The notes: a model not told the origin generated them from the sequence alone. Shown: positions 7,633-16,135, counted from the first letter of the stretch. The stretch is 18,081 bases of DNA from Dunaliella salina (GCA_002284615.2 MU069809.1:76145-94225), one strand, 5' to 3'. A program made the numbers and translations.

Positions 7633-7711
7633 CCAGGCAATAGCAGCAGCCATTCTCCTAGGATATCGTTACATTGCCACTGACAGCCTTTGCTCTCTGG
7701 AACAGATCAGG
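7633..7711 (+). pseudogene. Insertion D RNase H, first part
   Basis: The codons read AIAAAILLGYRYIATDSLCS then LEQIR. The helix with alternating Ala and the ATDS motif carry part of the RNase H active site (the Asp of ATDS). The Glu of RAEL has been lost to 5' truncation. The frame continues after C at 9215 as FLEQIWKQIL, showing where C broke the gene. Confidence 0.75.
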
Positions 7712-9214
7712 AAAAGAAAAACTACGCAGGCAGTGAACACACTCCCCACATCAATTAAGGACAAGGGGATACCTAGGGCCGAGGCACCGTGTATCCGCTT
7801 CACCAAGAGAAAGCAAAAGAAAGAGGTCAGTGGGGATCAGGAGGGTTACTAGCAGTAGCCCGAGCCTGACCTTGTTGAAAGTTGAAAAAGCTTTTCTCAA
7901 GAGCGCGTCTGGTGCTAGCAAGTTTGTAAGCATACAGGACAGAATGAGCATGAAGCTTCCGAGCAAGCTTGGTGGCCTTGAAAGTGTCAAGACCAAGCTC
8001 CTTAAGAGGCCCTAATGTGTGCGGGGTGTAGATGACTCCTCCCACGCCTAACAGGATAGTATGGAGGGTGACTTGAGCTGAGGCCCCAGAGAGATGACGA
8101 CAAAGGTCGCGGTGCTGCAGCTTGGAGGCTTTAAGCTGGCTGTTGGGCCGGGTGTCCTCACAGTATTTGACTTCTACAAGGTGGATGTGCCTCTGATCTG
8201 GGTGGAGCTGACTGGGGTCGCGAGCCTTGAATGTGGGTGGAGTGGCTGTGGCTGGCGCTGAGTCTTCCCTGTTCCCCCTGTGCCCCCCTGCACTTCTCAA
8301 TTCATAACGAGGATTTGACCTTTGCGCTCTTTTCAGAGGAACAACTAGCAGAGCATCAGGCCGGCTGGAAGTGAGCCTATCCTTATTAGGGAAGCGGCGT
8401 GGGAAAATATATTTAGGGAGGGTCCTATTAGTAGCATGTTCTGGGATCTGTAGGTCTTGCAGGGCAAGACGGTCTGCACTGCCAGTGTCCATGGAGGCAA
8501 TACCTGCCCCAAGAGGGCCTTTGCTGATAGCTTTTAGGAGGATTCTACTGGCAATATTGTGTCGCTCAGTTACCATACCAGACATGGTTGAATTTCTGCA
8601 TCCTGATAAGATGTGGAGGGCACTGTCGAGTTCCCCACAGAGGGGGCATTGTAGGCTGGTGGAGATTTTGAAGCGCACCGCATGTTTTTGATTGAAAAGG
8701 GTACCTGTTCGGTATTTAAAAATGTTTTGCCTCATTTTAAAAGAGAGTGACATGGTCCAGAAGGAATTGCTGATATTTTTGTGNATGTGGGGGAGTAGAC
8801 TTTGGTAGAAAGAGTAGTACCCTGTGTTGGTGTTGGCCTTTCCAAGTCTGTGTTTTGAATGCATGTGTTTCNGTAAAGCATCATGGAGGTTGGAGAAGTG
8901 TTTGAGCTTTATGGCAGGAGGGTTCAGGCGTTTAGAAGCATTTGCGTGAGTGCTGGGAGTTTCCTCAAAGGCAAGCCACGTGGTGTCAAGAAAAGGATTG
9001 CCTTCAAGGTTTGCACATGGGAAGCTTATGTCTGTGTCATTATTCTGAATGGCCTGGTGCTTGGCAATGGCATCTGCGCATTCATTGCCGGCAATTCCAG
9101 CATGAGATTTAACCTTAAAGAAATGGACAGGGACAGGTGAGTTGCGTATGAGCTGTATGATTATCTTGAGGATGTGGCTCTGGACGTGTTGGTGATGGAG
9201 TTCTGGGTAGAGTA
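7712..9214 (-). mobile_element. Insertion C: 5'-truncated Dualen-like element, antisense inside D
   Basis: C reads on the minus strand from about 9224 to a TTTTC tail ending at 7711-7725. It is flanked by an imperfect ~23-nt direct repeat (7689-7711 and 9215-9237, two mismatches; core CTGGAACAGATC), best read as its target duplication in D's RNase H. The 5' junction shares about 10 nt (9215-9224) with the target, a microhomology. The body is about 1.5 kb: end of RNase H, zinc knuckle, RLE and 3' UTR. It is closely similar to D and forms the opposite arm of a long inverted repeat. Confidence 0.85.
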
Positions 9215-9224
9215 TTTGCTTTCT
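7827..9224 (-). pseudogene. Insertion C polyprotein: RNase H end, zinc knuckle and RLE
   Basis: The frame is open without a stop for about 465 codons, apart from two undetermined bases (8784 and 8872). It starts inside RNase H (RKQILYPELH). Then come VKSHAGIAGNECADAIA (last catalytic Asp), KLKHFSNLHDAL, the intact knuckle CPLCGELDSALHILSGC (C-x2-C-x7-H-x4-C), then RLTSSRPDALLVVPL and HIHLVEVKYCEDTRP (PD and E-x-K of the RLE), ILLGVGGVIYTPHTL, and it ends SNPPDPH with a stop at 7827-7829. It has no start codon of its own because of 5' truncation. It is the best-preserved RLE in the window and the best reference for the family. A 115-nt 3' UTR follows. Confidence 0.85.
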
Positions 9225-10646
9225 GGAACAGATCTGGAAGCAAATACTCAGCAAATACCCAGAACTTCATCACCAGCACGTTCAGGGCCACATCCTCAAG
9301 ATAATCATACAACTCATACGCAACTCACCTACCCCTATTCATCTGTTCATGGTTAGGACTCATGCTGGAATTGTTGGCAACGAATGCGCAGATGCCATTG
9401 CCAAACATCAGGCCATTCAGAATAATGACACAGACAAAACCTTCCCATGTGCAAACCTTGGAGGCAATCCCTTTCATGACACCACCTGGCTTGCATTTGA
9501 GGAAACTTCCTGCACTCATGCAAATGCGTCTAGGCGTCTGAACCCACCTGCCGTGAAGCTTAAACACTTCTCCAACCTCCATGATGCTTTACGGAAACAC
9601 ATGCACCCAAAACACAGACTTGGAAAGGCCAACACCAACACTGGGTACTATTCTTTCTACCGAAGTTTACTTCCCCACATCCACAAAAATATCAGCAATG
9701 CCTTCTGGACCATGTCAACACTCTCTTTCAAAACGAGGCAAAACATTTTTAAATACCGCACAAGTACCCTCTCCAATCAAAAACACGCGGTGCGCTTCAA
9801 AATGTCCACCAGCCCACAATGCCCCCTCTATGGGGAACTTGACAGTGCCCTTCACATCTTATCAGGATGCAAAAATTCTACGATGTATGGTATGGTAATT
9901 GAGCGACACACTATTGCCTGCAGAATCCTCCTAAAAGCCATCAGCAAAGGCCCTCTTGGGGCAGGTATTGCCTCCATGGACATTGGCAGAGCAGACCGTC
10001 TTGCCTTGCAAGACCTACAAATCCCGGAACATGCTACCAATAGGACCCTTCCCAAACATATTTTCCCGCGCCGCTTCCCTGATAAGGATAGGCTCACTTC
10101 CAGCCGGCCTGATGCTCTATTAGTTGTTCCTCTGAAATGGGCGCCAAGGTTGAATCCTCGTCATGAATTGAGAAGTACAGGGGGGGCGCGGGGGGAACAG
10201 GGAGGACTCAGCGCCAGCCACAGGCACTCCACCCACATTCAAGGCTCGTGACCCCAGCCAGCTCTTCCCAGATCAGACACATCCATCTTGTAGAAGTCAA
10301 ATACTGTGAGGATACCCGGCCCAACAGCCAGCTTGAGGCCTCCAAGCAGCAGCACCGCGACCTTAAGGCTTTGCCGTCATCTTTCTTGAGCTTCATCTCA
10401 AGTCACCTCCATACGATCCTGCTAGGTGTGGGAGGAGTCATTTACACCCCGTACACATTGGAGCCTCTTAAGGAGCTTGGACTTGACACTGTCAAGGCTA
10501 CCAAGCTTGTCCAGAAGCTTCATGCTCATTCTGTCCTGTATACTTACAAACTTGCCAGCACCAGACGCGCTCTTGAGAAAACCTTTTTCAACTCTCAACA
10601 AGGTCAGGCACGGGATACTGCTAGTAACCCACCTGATCCCCACTGA
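9215..10646 (+). pseudogene. Insertion D polyprotein: RNase H end, zinc knuckle and RLE
   Basis: The plus strand is open from 9211 to a stop at 10249-10251: FLEQIWKQILSKYPELH, MVRTHAGIVGNECADAIA, NPFHDTTWLAFEE, and the knuckle CPLYGELDSALHILSGC, in which the second Cys is Tyr. Then RLTSSRPDALLVVPL. A frame change occurs in the G-rich stretch at about 10180-10200, and another near 10275. The ending is in the frame of 10248-10646: HIHLVEVKYCEDTRP, ILLGVGGVIYTPYTL, SNPPDPH and a stop at 10644. A four-residue difference at QILSKYPEL (QILYPEL in C) comes from a short tandem duplication. The knuckle change and shifts make it inactive. Confidence 0.85.
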
Positions 10647-10770
10647 CTTCTTTCTTCCGCTTTCTCTTGGTGAAGAGGATACACGGTGCCTTGGCCCTAG
10701 GTATCCCCTTTCCCTTAATTGATGTGGGGAGTGTTTTCACTGCCTGTGTAATTTTTCTTTTCTTTTCTTT

Positions 10771-10781
10771 CCAGCCTATAC
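10771..10781. repeat. 11-bp target-site duplication of insertion D (right copy)
   Basis: CCAGCCTATAC follows D's tail and restores F at NPAYT. It matches 7622-7632 at all 11 positions. Confidence 0.88.
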
Positions 10782-12006
10782 ATAAGCTAGCACCTTCCTT
10801 GAAAACCTTAGGTCAACGAGTGCCAAAACTACCAAGAAGCTCACCTCTCCATGCCAAAGACCTGCCCCTGAAATCCTGGAGGACCTGGCAAACGGAGTTG
10901 CTAACCTCATACATTCCTCCTGTGACGTTGCACTGAAAATCTGCGAGACTCAAACAATTTCTGAAGACCATAGACATTAGAACCCAAGACCTGTCAGCAA
11001 CAAGCGCAGCTCTCTGCTGAAAAGGTCAGATCAGAGCAATCAATCCAGAAACATGTCCTCTCACCCTTCGTCAATGCCAAAGACTCGACCTCTAATGTGT
11101 TAGAGCAAGTCAAAGGCAATGAAGCCTTACATAAGGCAATCTCAGAGCTAAGCTTTACGCTCAATCCCAACCCACCTCTGCAAGAACAGCTGGAAAGTCT
11201 TTTTAAGTCCACCAAGCTATAGAAACTATAGCTAGCTATAGCATTGACCGGACCAGAAACATCGAACAACCAAACAAGCTTGCAAACAGCAATGCAAACT
11301 TGCTATTAAAAACCCAAAGAAAGTGCACAAAGAAATCTTCAAGGGTAAGAATGCACAACCAAGAGCTGGCCTTCAAGCCCTACGCAACCCTGAAGATAAT
11401 CATCTCAAAACAGAACCCAAGAAAATTACACAAATTGTAGAGAAATGCTATAGCAATGCTCTCAAAAACGTCAATACAATAACTGGAAAATACCTTCCAG
11501 AAGAAGCACCCAGAAGTTATTCTTGGAGCAAGCAGGAGCGTCAACGCATGTTCCCAGCCCCTTCACCCTCCAGGCTCAAATAATTAAAGATGAATTGGAG
11601 GGAAAACAAGAAAGAGACTGGCTCCACTCCAAGATCCTTGAGCGCCTTCCGCAAATGCATAAAGACTCTGAGCAACAGCAGAACTCTAGGGCCTGGGCCA
11701 CATGGCATAGCTAATGAGCTCTTGAGGATGCTCCCTCATGAGATCCAAGAAACTATACACAAGCTCTTCATCATTATGTGGGCCACGCGTCTCACCCCTG
11801 TGAACTGGAAAACAAGCAGCATAATCCTGATAAACAAGGGAAAAGGAGAAGAAGCTAACCTTTCCACCTACAGACCAATAGGAATCGCTAATACGCTCTA
11901 CAAACTCTGGACCGCCTCATCACTAGCACACTTTATGAATATGCTGAAGCGCACTCCCTGCTCTAACTCCCTGTTCCAACTGGGCAACACTCATCATATC
12001 CGGTAG
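10782..12006 (+). pseudogene. Relic F region before RT and N-terminal RT motifs
   Basis: After D, the frame continues with helical sequence (EILEDLANGVANLIHSSC, VALKICETQT) broken by stops. From 11302 it reads NPKKVHKEIFKGKN, then GLQALRNPEDNHL (11371-11409) and ITGKYLPEEAPRSY. The next frame has FTLQAQIIKDELEG. RT motifs follow: SRTLGPGPHGIANELLRMLP, equivalent to the TPGPDGI..E box, then NWKTSSIILINKGKG and LSTYRPIGIANTLYKLW, equivalent to the first palm strands. A one-base loss near 11910 shifts the frame, and ALYEYAEAHSLL-like codons end at about 11964. No FADD box follows, since the core is deleted. RT would copy element RNA into DNA at the nicked target. Confidence 0.75.
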
Positions 12007-13128
12007 CAAAACCAAAATGACAGGCATCCTATACGCCCACCCGCCAAGAGACAAGAACGGAGTGACACCCTCCCAGACTCTTTGCCAGCAGCTTGGAGAT
12101 AAAATTGACATACAAGGACAAAAAGCACAGTTCATTACACCAGACACACCTTTTTGCTACCTGGGAGTAGAACTGACCATGAACTTGAACTGGAACCACC
12201 AAATACATTGCATGACAAGCAACCTTAAAAAAAAGCTAGAAAACCTTAGAAAAACGTCTCTAACCCCTAGCCTGATTCTAAACATAATTCGCACAGCTAT
12301 CATACACCGCCTGACTTATTCTTTTGCAGTCCACCCTTGCACCTCTACAAACCTTGAGATGTGGGATAATATGGTGGATATAATTATTAAAGACAAGTTT
12401 GGTCTGTGGACTTGCACTGCTACTGCAATGATTCGAGAGGACACCTCAAATTGTACAAGTCCACATGTGGACTGGGTGTGGCTTCAATATCTGTGGAATA
12501 CCATAGGCGCATGGCCCTTGCCCTTACAATGAGCCTAGAAGACTTCTCAGACAGACACCGCAACGTCACTCTGAGCCTCCTCACATTGCAAGTAAAACAC
12601 TTGAAGAACCTAGCCACAGAATACCTTACTATGAGAGAAGGAACAAACCACCGCATTAAGCGCCAACTTGACTACTGCATGAGAGCTCGCCAGCTTATGA
12701 GCGTTTACTCAAGCAAGCTCCACCTCACAAAACAGAACATAAGCCTGTTCCTGGATGACTTCAAGATCATTGACGAGGCTCTCTCCCTCCACAAACCCCC
12801 TTCCCACTCTTTCCCAACGTTGATTGCCTGCATCACCAAAACCCTCCTAAGTCTAAACATCCAAGGACTCCATGACTTTACAACCAATAGCGGAACCCAC
12901 ATTATCAGTGTGGTGCAACTCAAGAACAAGCACTCAAAAATTAAAAAAAGGAAAATAGCCCTAAACAGACTGGCAGCCTTAGTAAACTTACCTCCTGGTG
13001 TAAAACTAACCCAGGACATCATACATAACATTCTTGAAGACAAAAATACTGCCACTAACACCCTCTTCATATACCGCCAAATCAACAACAGCCACATCAG
13101 CGAGCTGGTTCACACACACAACAATTAA
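12007..13128 (+). pseudogene. Relic F RT thumb and connection region
   Basis: Sequence resumes with SGSKTKMTGILY (11996-12031), which in RT follows the FADD strand, then TPDTPFCYLGVELTMNLNW with the YLGV motif, then a basic helix LKKKLENLRKTSL, IIRTAIIHRLTYSF and FGLWTCTATAMIRED. A frameshift near 12450-12470 moves to the frame ending at 13128: GLGVASISVEYHRRMALAL, YCMRARQLMSVYSS, LIACITKTLLSLNIQGLHDF, ending ISELVHTHNN. It is a long helical connection between RT and the linker. There are no catalytic residues here. The family assignment rests on order and on resemblance to Dualen-type RT. Confidence 0.65.
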
Positions 13129-14277
13129 TCTCCAAGCTCACCATGCCCAGGAATTATCCCCCTAACTGCACACACAACACAACCAGTGCCGCCAACAACC
13201 CCGTTCCAGCACCCACTATACACACCGCTTACAGGCCGCCGCATCAATCTGAGAAATACCTCAATCACTGCCCCCATCCAAAACCCTAACAGAGCACAGA
13301 ATCAAGGGGCCAACCCAGCAGAAATAAATACCAATCAATCCACCACCTCCTTAGACACATAAGAGGCAACCTTCCTGAACACAACCTCCCTAAACACTGC
13401 TTCCTTTAACATCACTTCCCAGAGCACCACTTCCCTGATCACCACTCCTCACAACGTGCAAGGGACTTCCTCCACACCTTCAGAGGAGGCCAGCACGAGC
13501 CCCGGCAGCACTCACAATACCATACAAGAGAACGTACAAGGAACCACAACCCGAAGGAGTCCCAACAACGCTGACAATAATCCTCAGGGAGCCGCCAACG
13601 AACATGACGTGCCTCCCACCCAAGCTATACCACTGAATACACTATCTCAAAGTACCATAAATCTTACAGAAGAACCACCTAGCAAATGGACACGATCTAA
13701 GAGCATACAAGCAACCAGAATAACCACAGGAACAACCTCCTTGGTACAAAACACAACTCAAAGCCACTTACTGCTCCCCACTCAGGAAATACAGCAAGGA
13801 ACCACAGAGATCCCATACTTTGCCACCACACCCACACAATTGCAAGCACGCAATATAACACCAACAATACCCTTTTGCCCCCAAGAAACACCTTCAACCG
13901 CCCCCTCAAACAGGAAAAGAGCTGCCTCTGCCGACCTTACACTCCCCACCACTCAACCTAACCATCCTGATGCCCCACACAGGTGGGACCCACAGGCTCT
14001 GTCTCCCCCCAACGAGCCACCCAGCAAGCGCACGCGATCCAAGTCACAGTCAAGCTCCCTCCACCCACAGAGCATCTGCAACCAAACAACATCCAATCCC
14101 CTGGCCTCACAACACCAAAGCATCAGCCTTACCCCCTCTCCGTCAACCTCTCCATCAACCAAGCTCCCCTTCCAAGCCTCTCACCATCGCTCTCACTCCC
14201 TCTAGCCAAGACACACAAAACAGCCAACAGGAAACAAAGAGGAGAAAGCTTCAAGCTTCTGAAGATACTTTCAGGTT
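13129..14277 (+). pseudogene. Relic F Ser/Thr/Pro/Gln/Asn-rich linker with basic motifs
   Basis: A long low-complexity stretch, mostly open in one frame (13456-14205), is rich in Ser, Thr, Pro, Gln and Asn. It holds two near-identical basic motifs, EPPSKWTRSKS (13672-13704) and EPPSKRTRSKS (14011-14043), plus SNRKRAASADL and, in the next frame, QQETKRRKLQASED (about 14227-14268). These look like nuclear localisation signals. Short repeats such as TTSLNTASF precede it. In relic A the methyltransferase-like domain would come next, but in F similarity ends at about 14277. The linker probably separates the RT module from the methyltransferase/RNase H module and is disordered. Confidence 0.55.
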
Positions 14278-14474
14278 CATGTGCTTCTCCACCAGCTGGC
14301 AATTGGTGAACGCTTCGAACTTGCAAAAATCATCCCTTGGTGCTGCATTATTGTACAGACAGTCATCACATGCTGTGCGGTACCCCACCTGCTTTCAATT
14401 TTAAATCCGTATATTATAGTGTTATTTTCTGTGCAGCCTTGCAGTCGCACATTATGATGAATGGCTTGTTATGT
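14278..14474. other. Unassigned segment after relic F
   Basis: I see no motif or repeat. It marks the end of recognisable F sequence and precedes dispersed repeat K. The missing 3' half of F was lost before or at this junction. Confidence 0.4.
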
Positions 14475-14815
14475 TAACCCTTGAAAGCCCTTGAAAGAAA
14501 GAAAGTCCATGCTGGGTATAGCCAGCGTGCTTTAAGGAAAGACCCAACAGTACGTCGGAAAGTTTGATAGTTCTGATCTCTACCTGATTTAGTACTGAAA
14601 GGGCCTGAATCAGGTCAAAATGAACCTGATTCAATTCTTTGGGCTGAACTGGTTCAGAAGGAAATTCAGAATGGGTTTTTCCTGAATCAGGTCCAAATCA
14701 GGACTATCTAACAAAGCCTTTCAGAAGCATGCGTTGCCACAAGAAACCTGATTAAGGTGCAAATCAGATTGGTCTGAAACAGATTCAGGAAAAAATTGGC
14801 ATACTAATTGGGATG

Positions 14816-14877
14816 GGCTTCGAACTTGTGACCTCTGAGGGTGCACAGACTTGGGCCCTTGAGCAACGTCTGAACTA
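14816..14877 (-). other. tRNA-like (SINE-like) fragment with A and B boxes
   Basis: The minus strand shows TAGTTCAGACG (14867-14877), which fits the RNA polymerase III A box TRGYNNARNNG, and AAGTTCGAAGCC (14816-14827), which fits the B box. The spacing is close to that of a tRNA, and AGAGGTCACAAGTTCGAA resembles a tRNA variable loop and T arm. The stems do not pair well, so this is not a functional tRNA. It may be the head of a tRNA-derived SINE or a tRNA pseudogene. Confidence 0.4.
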
Positions 14878-14984
14878 GGTCACAATATCTGTAATGCATA
14901 TATTTTTTCAGGTGCAAACACCCATGAATCAGGTGCACTTCAGGACTGACTGAGGCCTCCAGGAAGTCGGTAGAAATATGTTGA

Positions 14985-15475
14985 ACCAGGCACTTATTAA
15001 ACAGGCAAGGTGATGATTGAATCAGACCTGGATCAGGTCCAGATCAGTAAGCCGACTAGATTATAAAAAAGGCAGTTCTGAATCAGGGGTTGTCCATCCT
15101 GAATCAGGTGTATATCAAAACTGATTCAAACCTGCTCCAAGTAGGCAAATTAGATTAAAGGAGGCAGGCCTTAGTCAGGCGTTCTTCATCCTGAATCAGG
15201 GGTGGATCAGGTCCAGAACAGACCTGCTCCAATACGCAAAACAGATTTAAAAAGGCAGTTCTGAATCAGGCGTTGTTCATCCTGACTCGGGTGTAAATCA
15301 GAACTGATTCAGACCTGGCCTCAAGCAAGCCAACAAGATTACCTTAAGACAGTTCTGAATCAGACGTTTCCCATCCTGAATCAGAAGTGGATCAGGTCCA
15401 GATCAAACCTCCCTCCTGATTCAGGTTCAAATCTGAACCAACTATCCTGAATCAGGCCTACATCAGACCAAACCA
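14985..15475. repeat. About 92-bp tandem satellite, around five degenerate copies, with CCTGAWTCAGG palindromes
   Basis: The start GGCAGTTCTGAATCAGG recurs at 15071, 15163 (variant), 15254 and 15348 (GACAGTTCTG), giving steps of 92, 91 and 94 bp. A further diverged unit precedes at about 14985. Each unit also holds CATCCTGAATCAGG, then GATCAGGTCCAGA or ATCAGAACTGATTCAGA, then ACCTGCTCCAA. The sequence CCTGAATCAGG/CCTGATTCAGG is an almost perfect palindrome repeated many times, also in the non-tandem stretch 14580-14980. No coding pattern. Confidence 0.8.
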
Positions 15476-15798
15476 CACTTTCCAATGTAAGCGCTGCAAC
15501 TGAAAGTGAGCCCTACCAGGCTGAAAAAAAAGAAGCACATATGTCTGCCCCAACAGGTGTGCCTCCACCTAGGACACTCTTGACACGGCTGCCAAGAGGC
15601 CCTGTCCAACAAACTCGAGACCCAAACCTTAGTCTCAGAGAAAGCTATCCAACATCTCAGCATGGCCCCCCTCTTGCACAGGGGCCAGCCGTGGCCAGGA
15701 GCCTCCTGAGGTGAGCATGCGGTAATGCAGACCCAAACTGAGATCACTCCACCTTCGAGTAACTTCTCCAATGCTCCAACTATAGGGACCACTCCTGC

Positions 15799-16040
15799 GC
15801 CAGCTTTTCTCCTTGTAAGACAAAATCCTTATACCAGACAGAGAGCACATTGTTCTGGATTGTCCTTCCCAGGATCCGACAAGTCTCAGACAGGCTGTGT
15901 ATTCAATTCCAGCATCTGTTTTGTTCTGTGTCCCGGGGGCAGTGCAACATGTCATGCAGACTTCATGAACCGTGCTGATACCTTACGAGTAGCCAAGTTT
16001 GTATCTGCATGTCTTAAATGCTATCACAGACTTGGTGTCT
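15799..16040 (+). pseudogene. Possible decayed retroelement C-terminus
   Basis: The plus-strand reading includes IPDREHIVLDCPSQDP, then a Met-rich stretch and MNRADTLRVAKFVSACLKC in another frame. A His followed by LDCP is like the last half of a zinc knuckle near the C-terminus of non-LTR ORF2 proteins. The frames are broken. This call is weak; it could be chance. Confidence 0.25.
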
Positions 16041-16135
16041 GAGCTTCTAGCACTGTCTTCTATTGTTTCCAATTGGACTGGACCAGTACAGGTTCTGAGT
16101 TCAAACAATAATTGTGAGGCTCCAAGTGTTGTTTT

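Larger units (their letters stand above)
7712..10755. repeat. Long inverted repeat formed by C and D (about 1.5-kb arms)
   Basis: C (minus) and D (plus) carry the same protein and 3' UTR in opposite orientation, meeting head to head at about 9215-9237 with almost no spacer. Centre landmarks: TATTTGCTTTC on one side and GAAGCAAATAC on the other around CAGATCTG. Arms differ at scattered sites (for example KVKSHAGIA in C and MVRTHAGIV in D). Such DNA can extrude a cruciform, and a transcript could fold into a very long hairpin. Confidence 0.85.
7633..10770 (+). mobile_element. Insertion D: 5'-truncated Dualen-like element inside F, itself split by C
   Basis: D starts mid RNase H (QAIAAAILLGYRYIATDSLC), is interrupted after about 79 bp by C, resumes at about 9215, and runs to the 3' UTR and a TTTTC tail (10752-10770). 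It is flanked by the perfect 11-bp duplication CCAGCCTATAC. Its length without C is about 1.6 kb. It inserted in the same orientation as F. Its 3' UTR is of the C/D type (GGATACACGGTGCCTTGG, TTAATTGATGTGGGGAG), differing from the A/B/E type. Two frameshifts in the RLE part show decay. Confidence 0.88.
5091..14277 (+). mobile_element. Relic F: Dualen-like non-LTR retrotransposon, 5' and middle parts, with nested insertions
   Basis: A plus-strand element carries in order a Cys/His-rich N-terminus, a Josephin-like protease, the APE end, RT pieces and a Ser/Thr/Pro linker. It is interrupted by L1-like sequence G (6279-7300) and by the D-plus-C complex (7633-10770). Frame changes occur in almost every segment, and the RT core and most of APE are deleted. 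Its methyltransferase, RNase H, RLE and 3' UTR are absent, since similarity stops near 14277. The 5' limit is uncertain; an in-frame stop at 5088-5090 precedes the first open stretch, and E abuts upstream. Confidence 0.75.
14475..15610 (+). repeat. Dispersed repeat K, copy 2, split by satellite DNA
   Basis: The left part (14475-14560) has GCTGGGTATAGCCAGC, AAGGAAAGACCCAACA. The right part (15490-15600) has TGAAAGTGAGCCCTACCAG, AAGAAGCACATA, GTGCCTCCACCTAGGACAC. Both match copy 1 (1265-1455), in which they are adjacent. The hairpin GCTGG..CCAGC is kept in both copies despite base changes in its loop. About 930 bp of palindrome-rich and satellite sequence lies between the two halves. Confidence 0.6.

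Noticed and set aside
7712..10755. C and D as a single twin-primed (internally inverted) insertion
   Set aside because: Twin priming inverts the 5' part without duplicating it. C and D both contain RNase H to 3' tail and each has its own direct-repeat flanks, so two insertions fit better.
239..14277. Relics A and F as two halves of one element
   Set aside because: They lie in opposite orientation and are separated by E and unassigned DNA. An inversion is possible but there is no junction evidence.
13697..14326. Minus-strand and alternative-frame ORFs over the linker
   Set aside because: They are shadows of a low-complexity Ser/Thr/Pro-rich coding strand. Their Trp/Leu/Gly-rich composition is the expected complement.
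14816..14877. A functional tRNA gene
   Set aside because: The box motifs fit but the T-arm and acceptor stems do not pair, and no clear anticodon loop can be drawn.
14985..15475. CRISPR-like array
   Set aside because: The units are tandem ~92 bp with diverged sequence throughout, no invariant short repeat with unique spacers, and the setting is eukaryotic.
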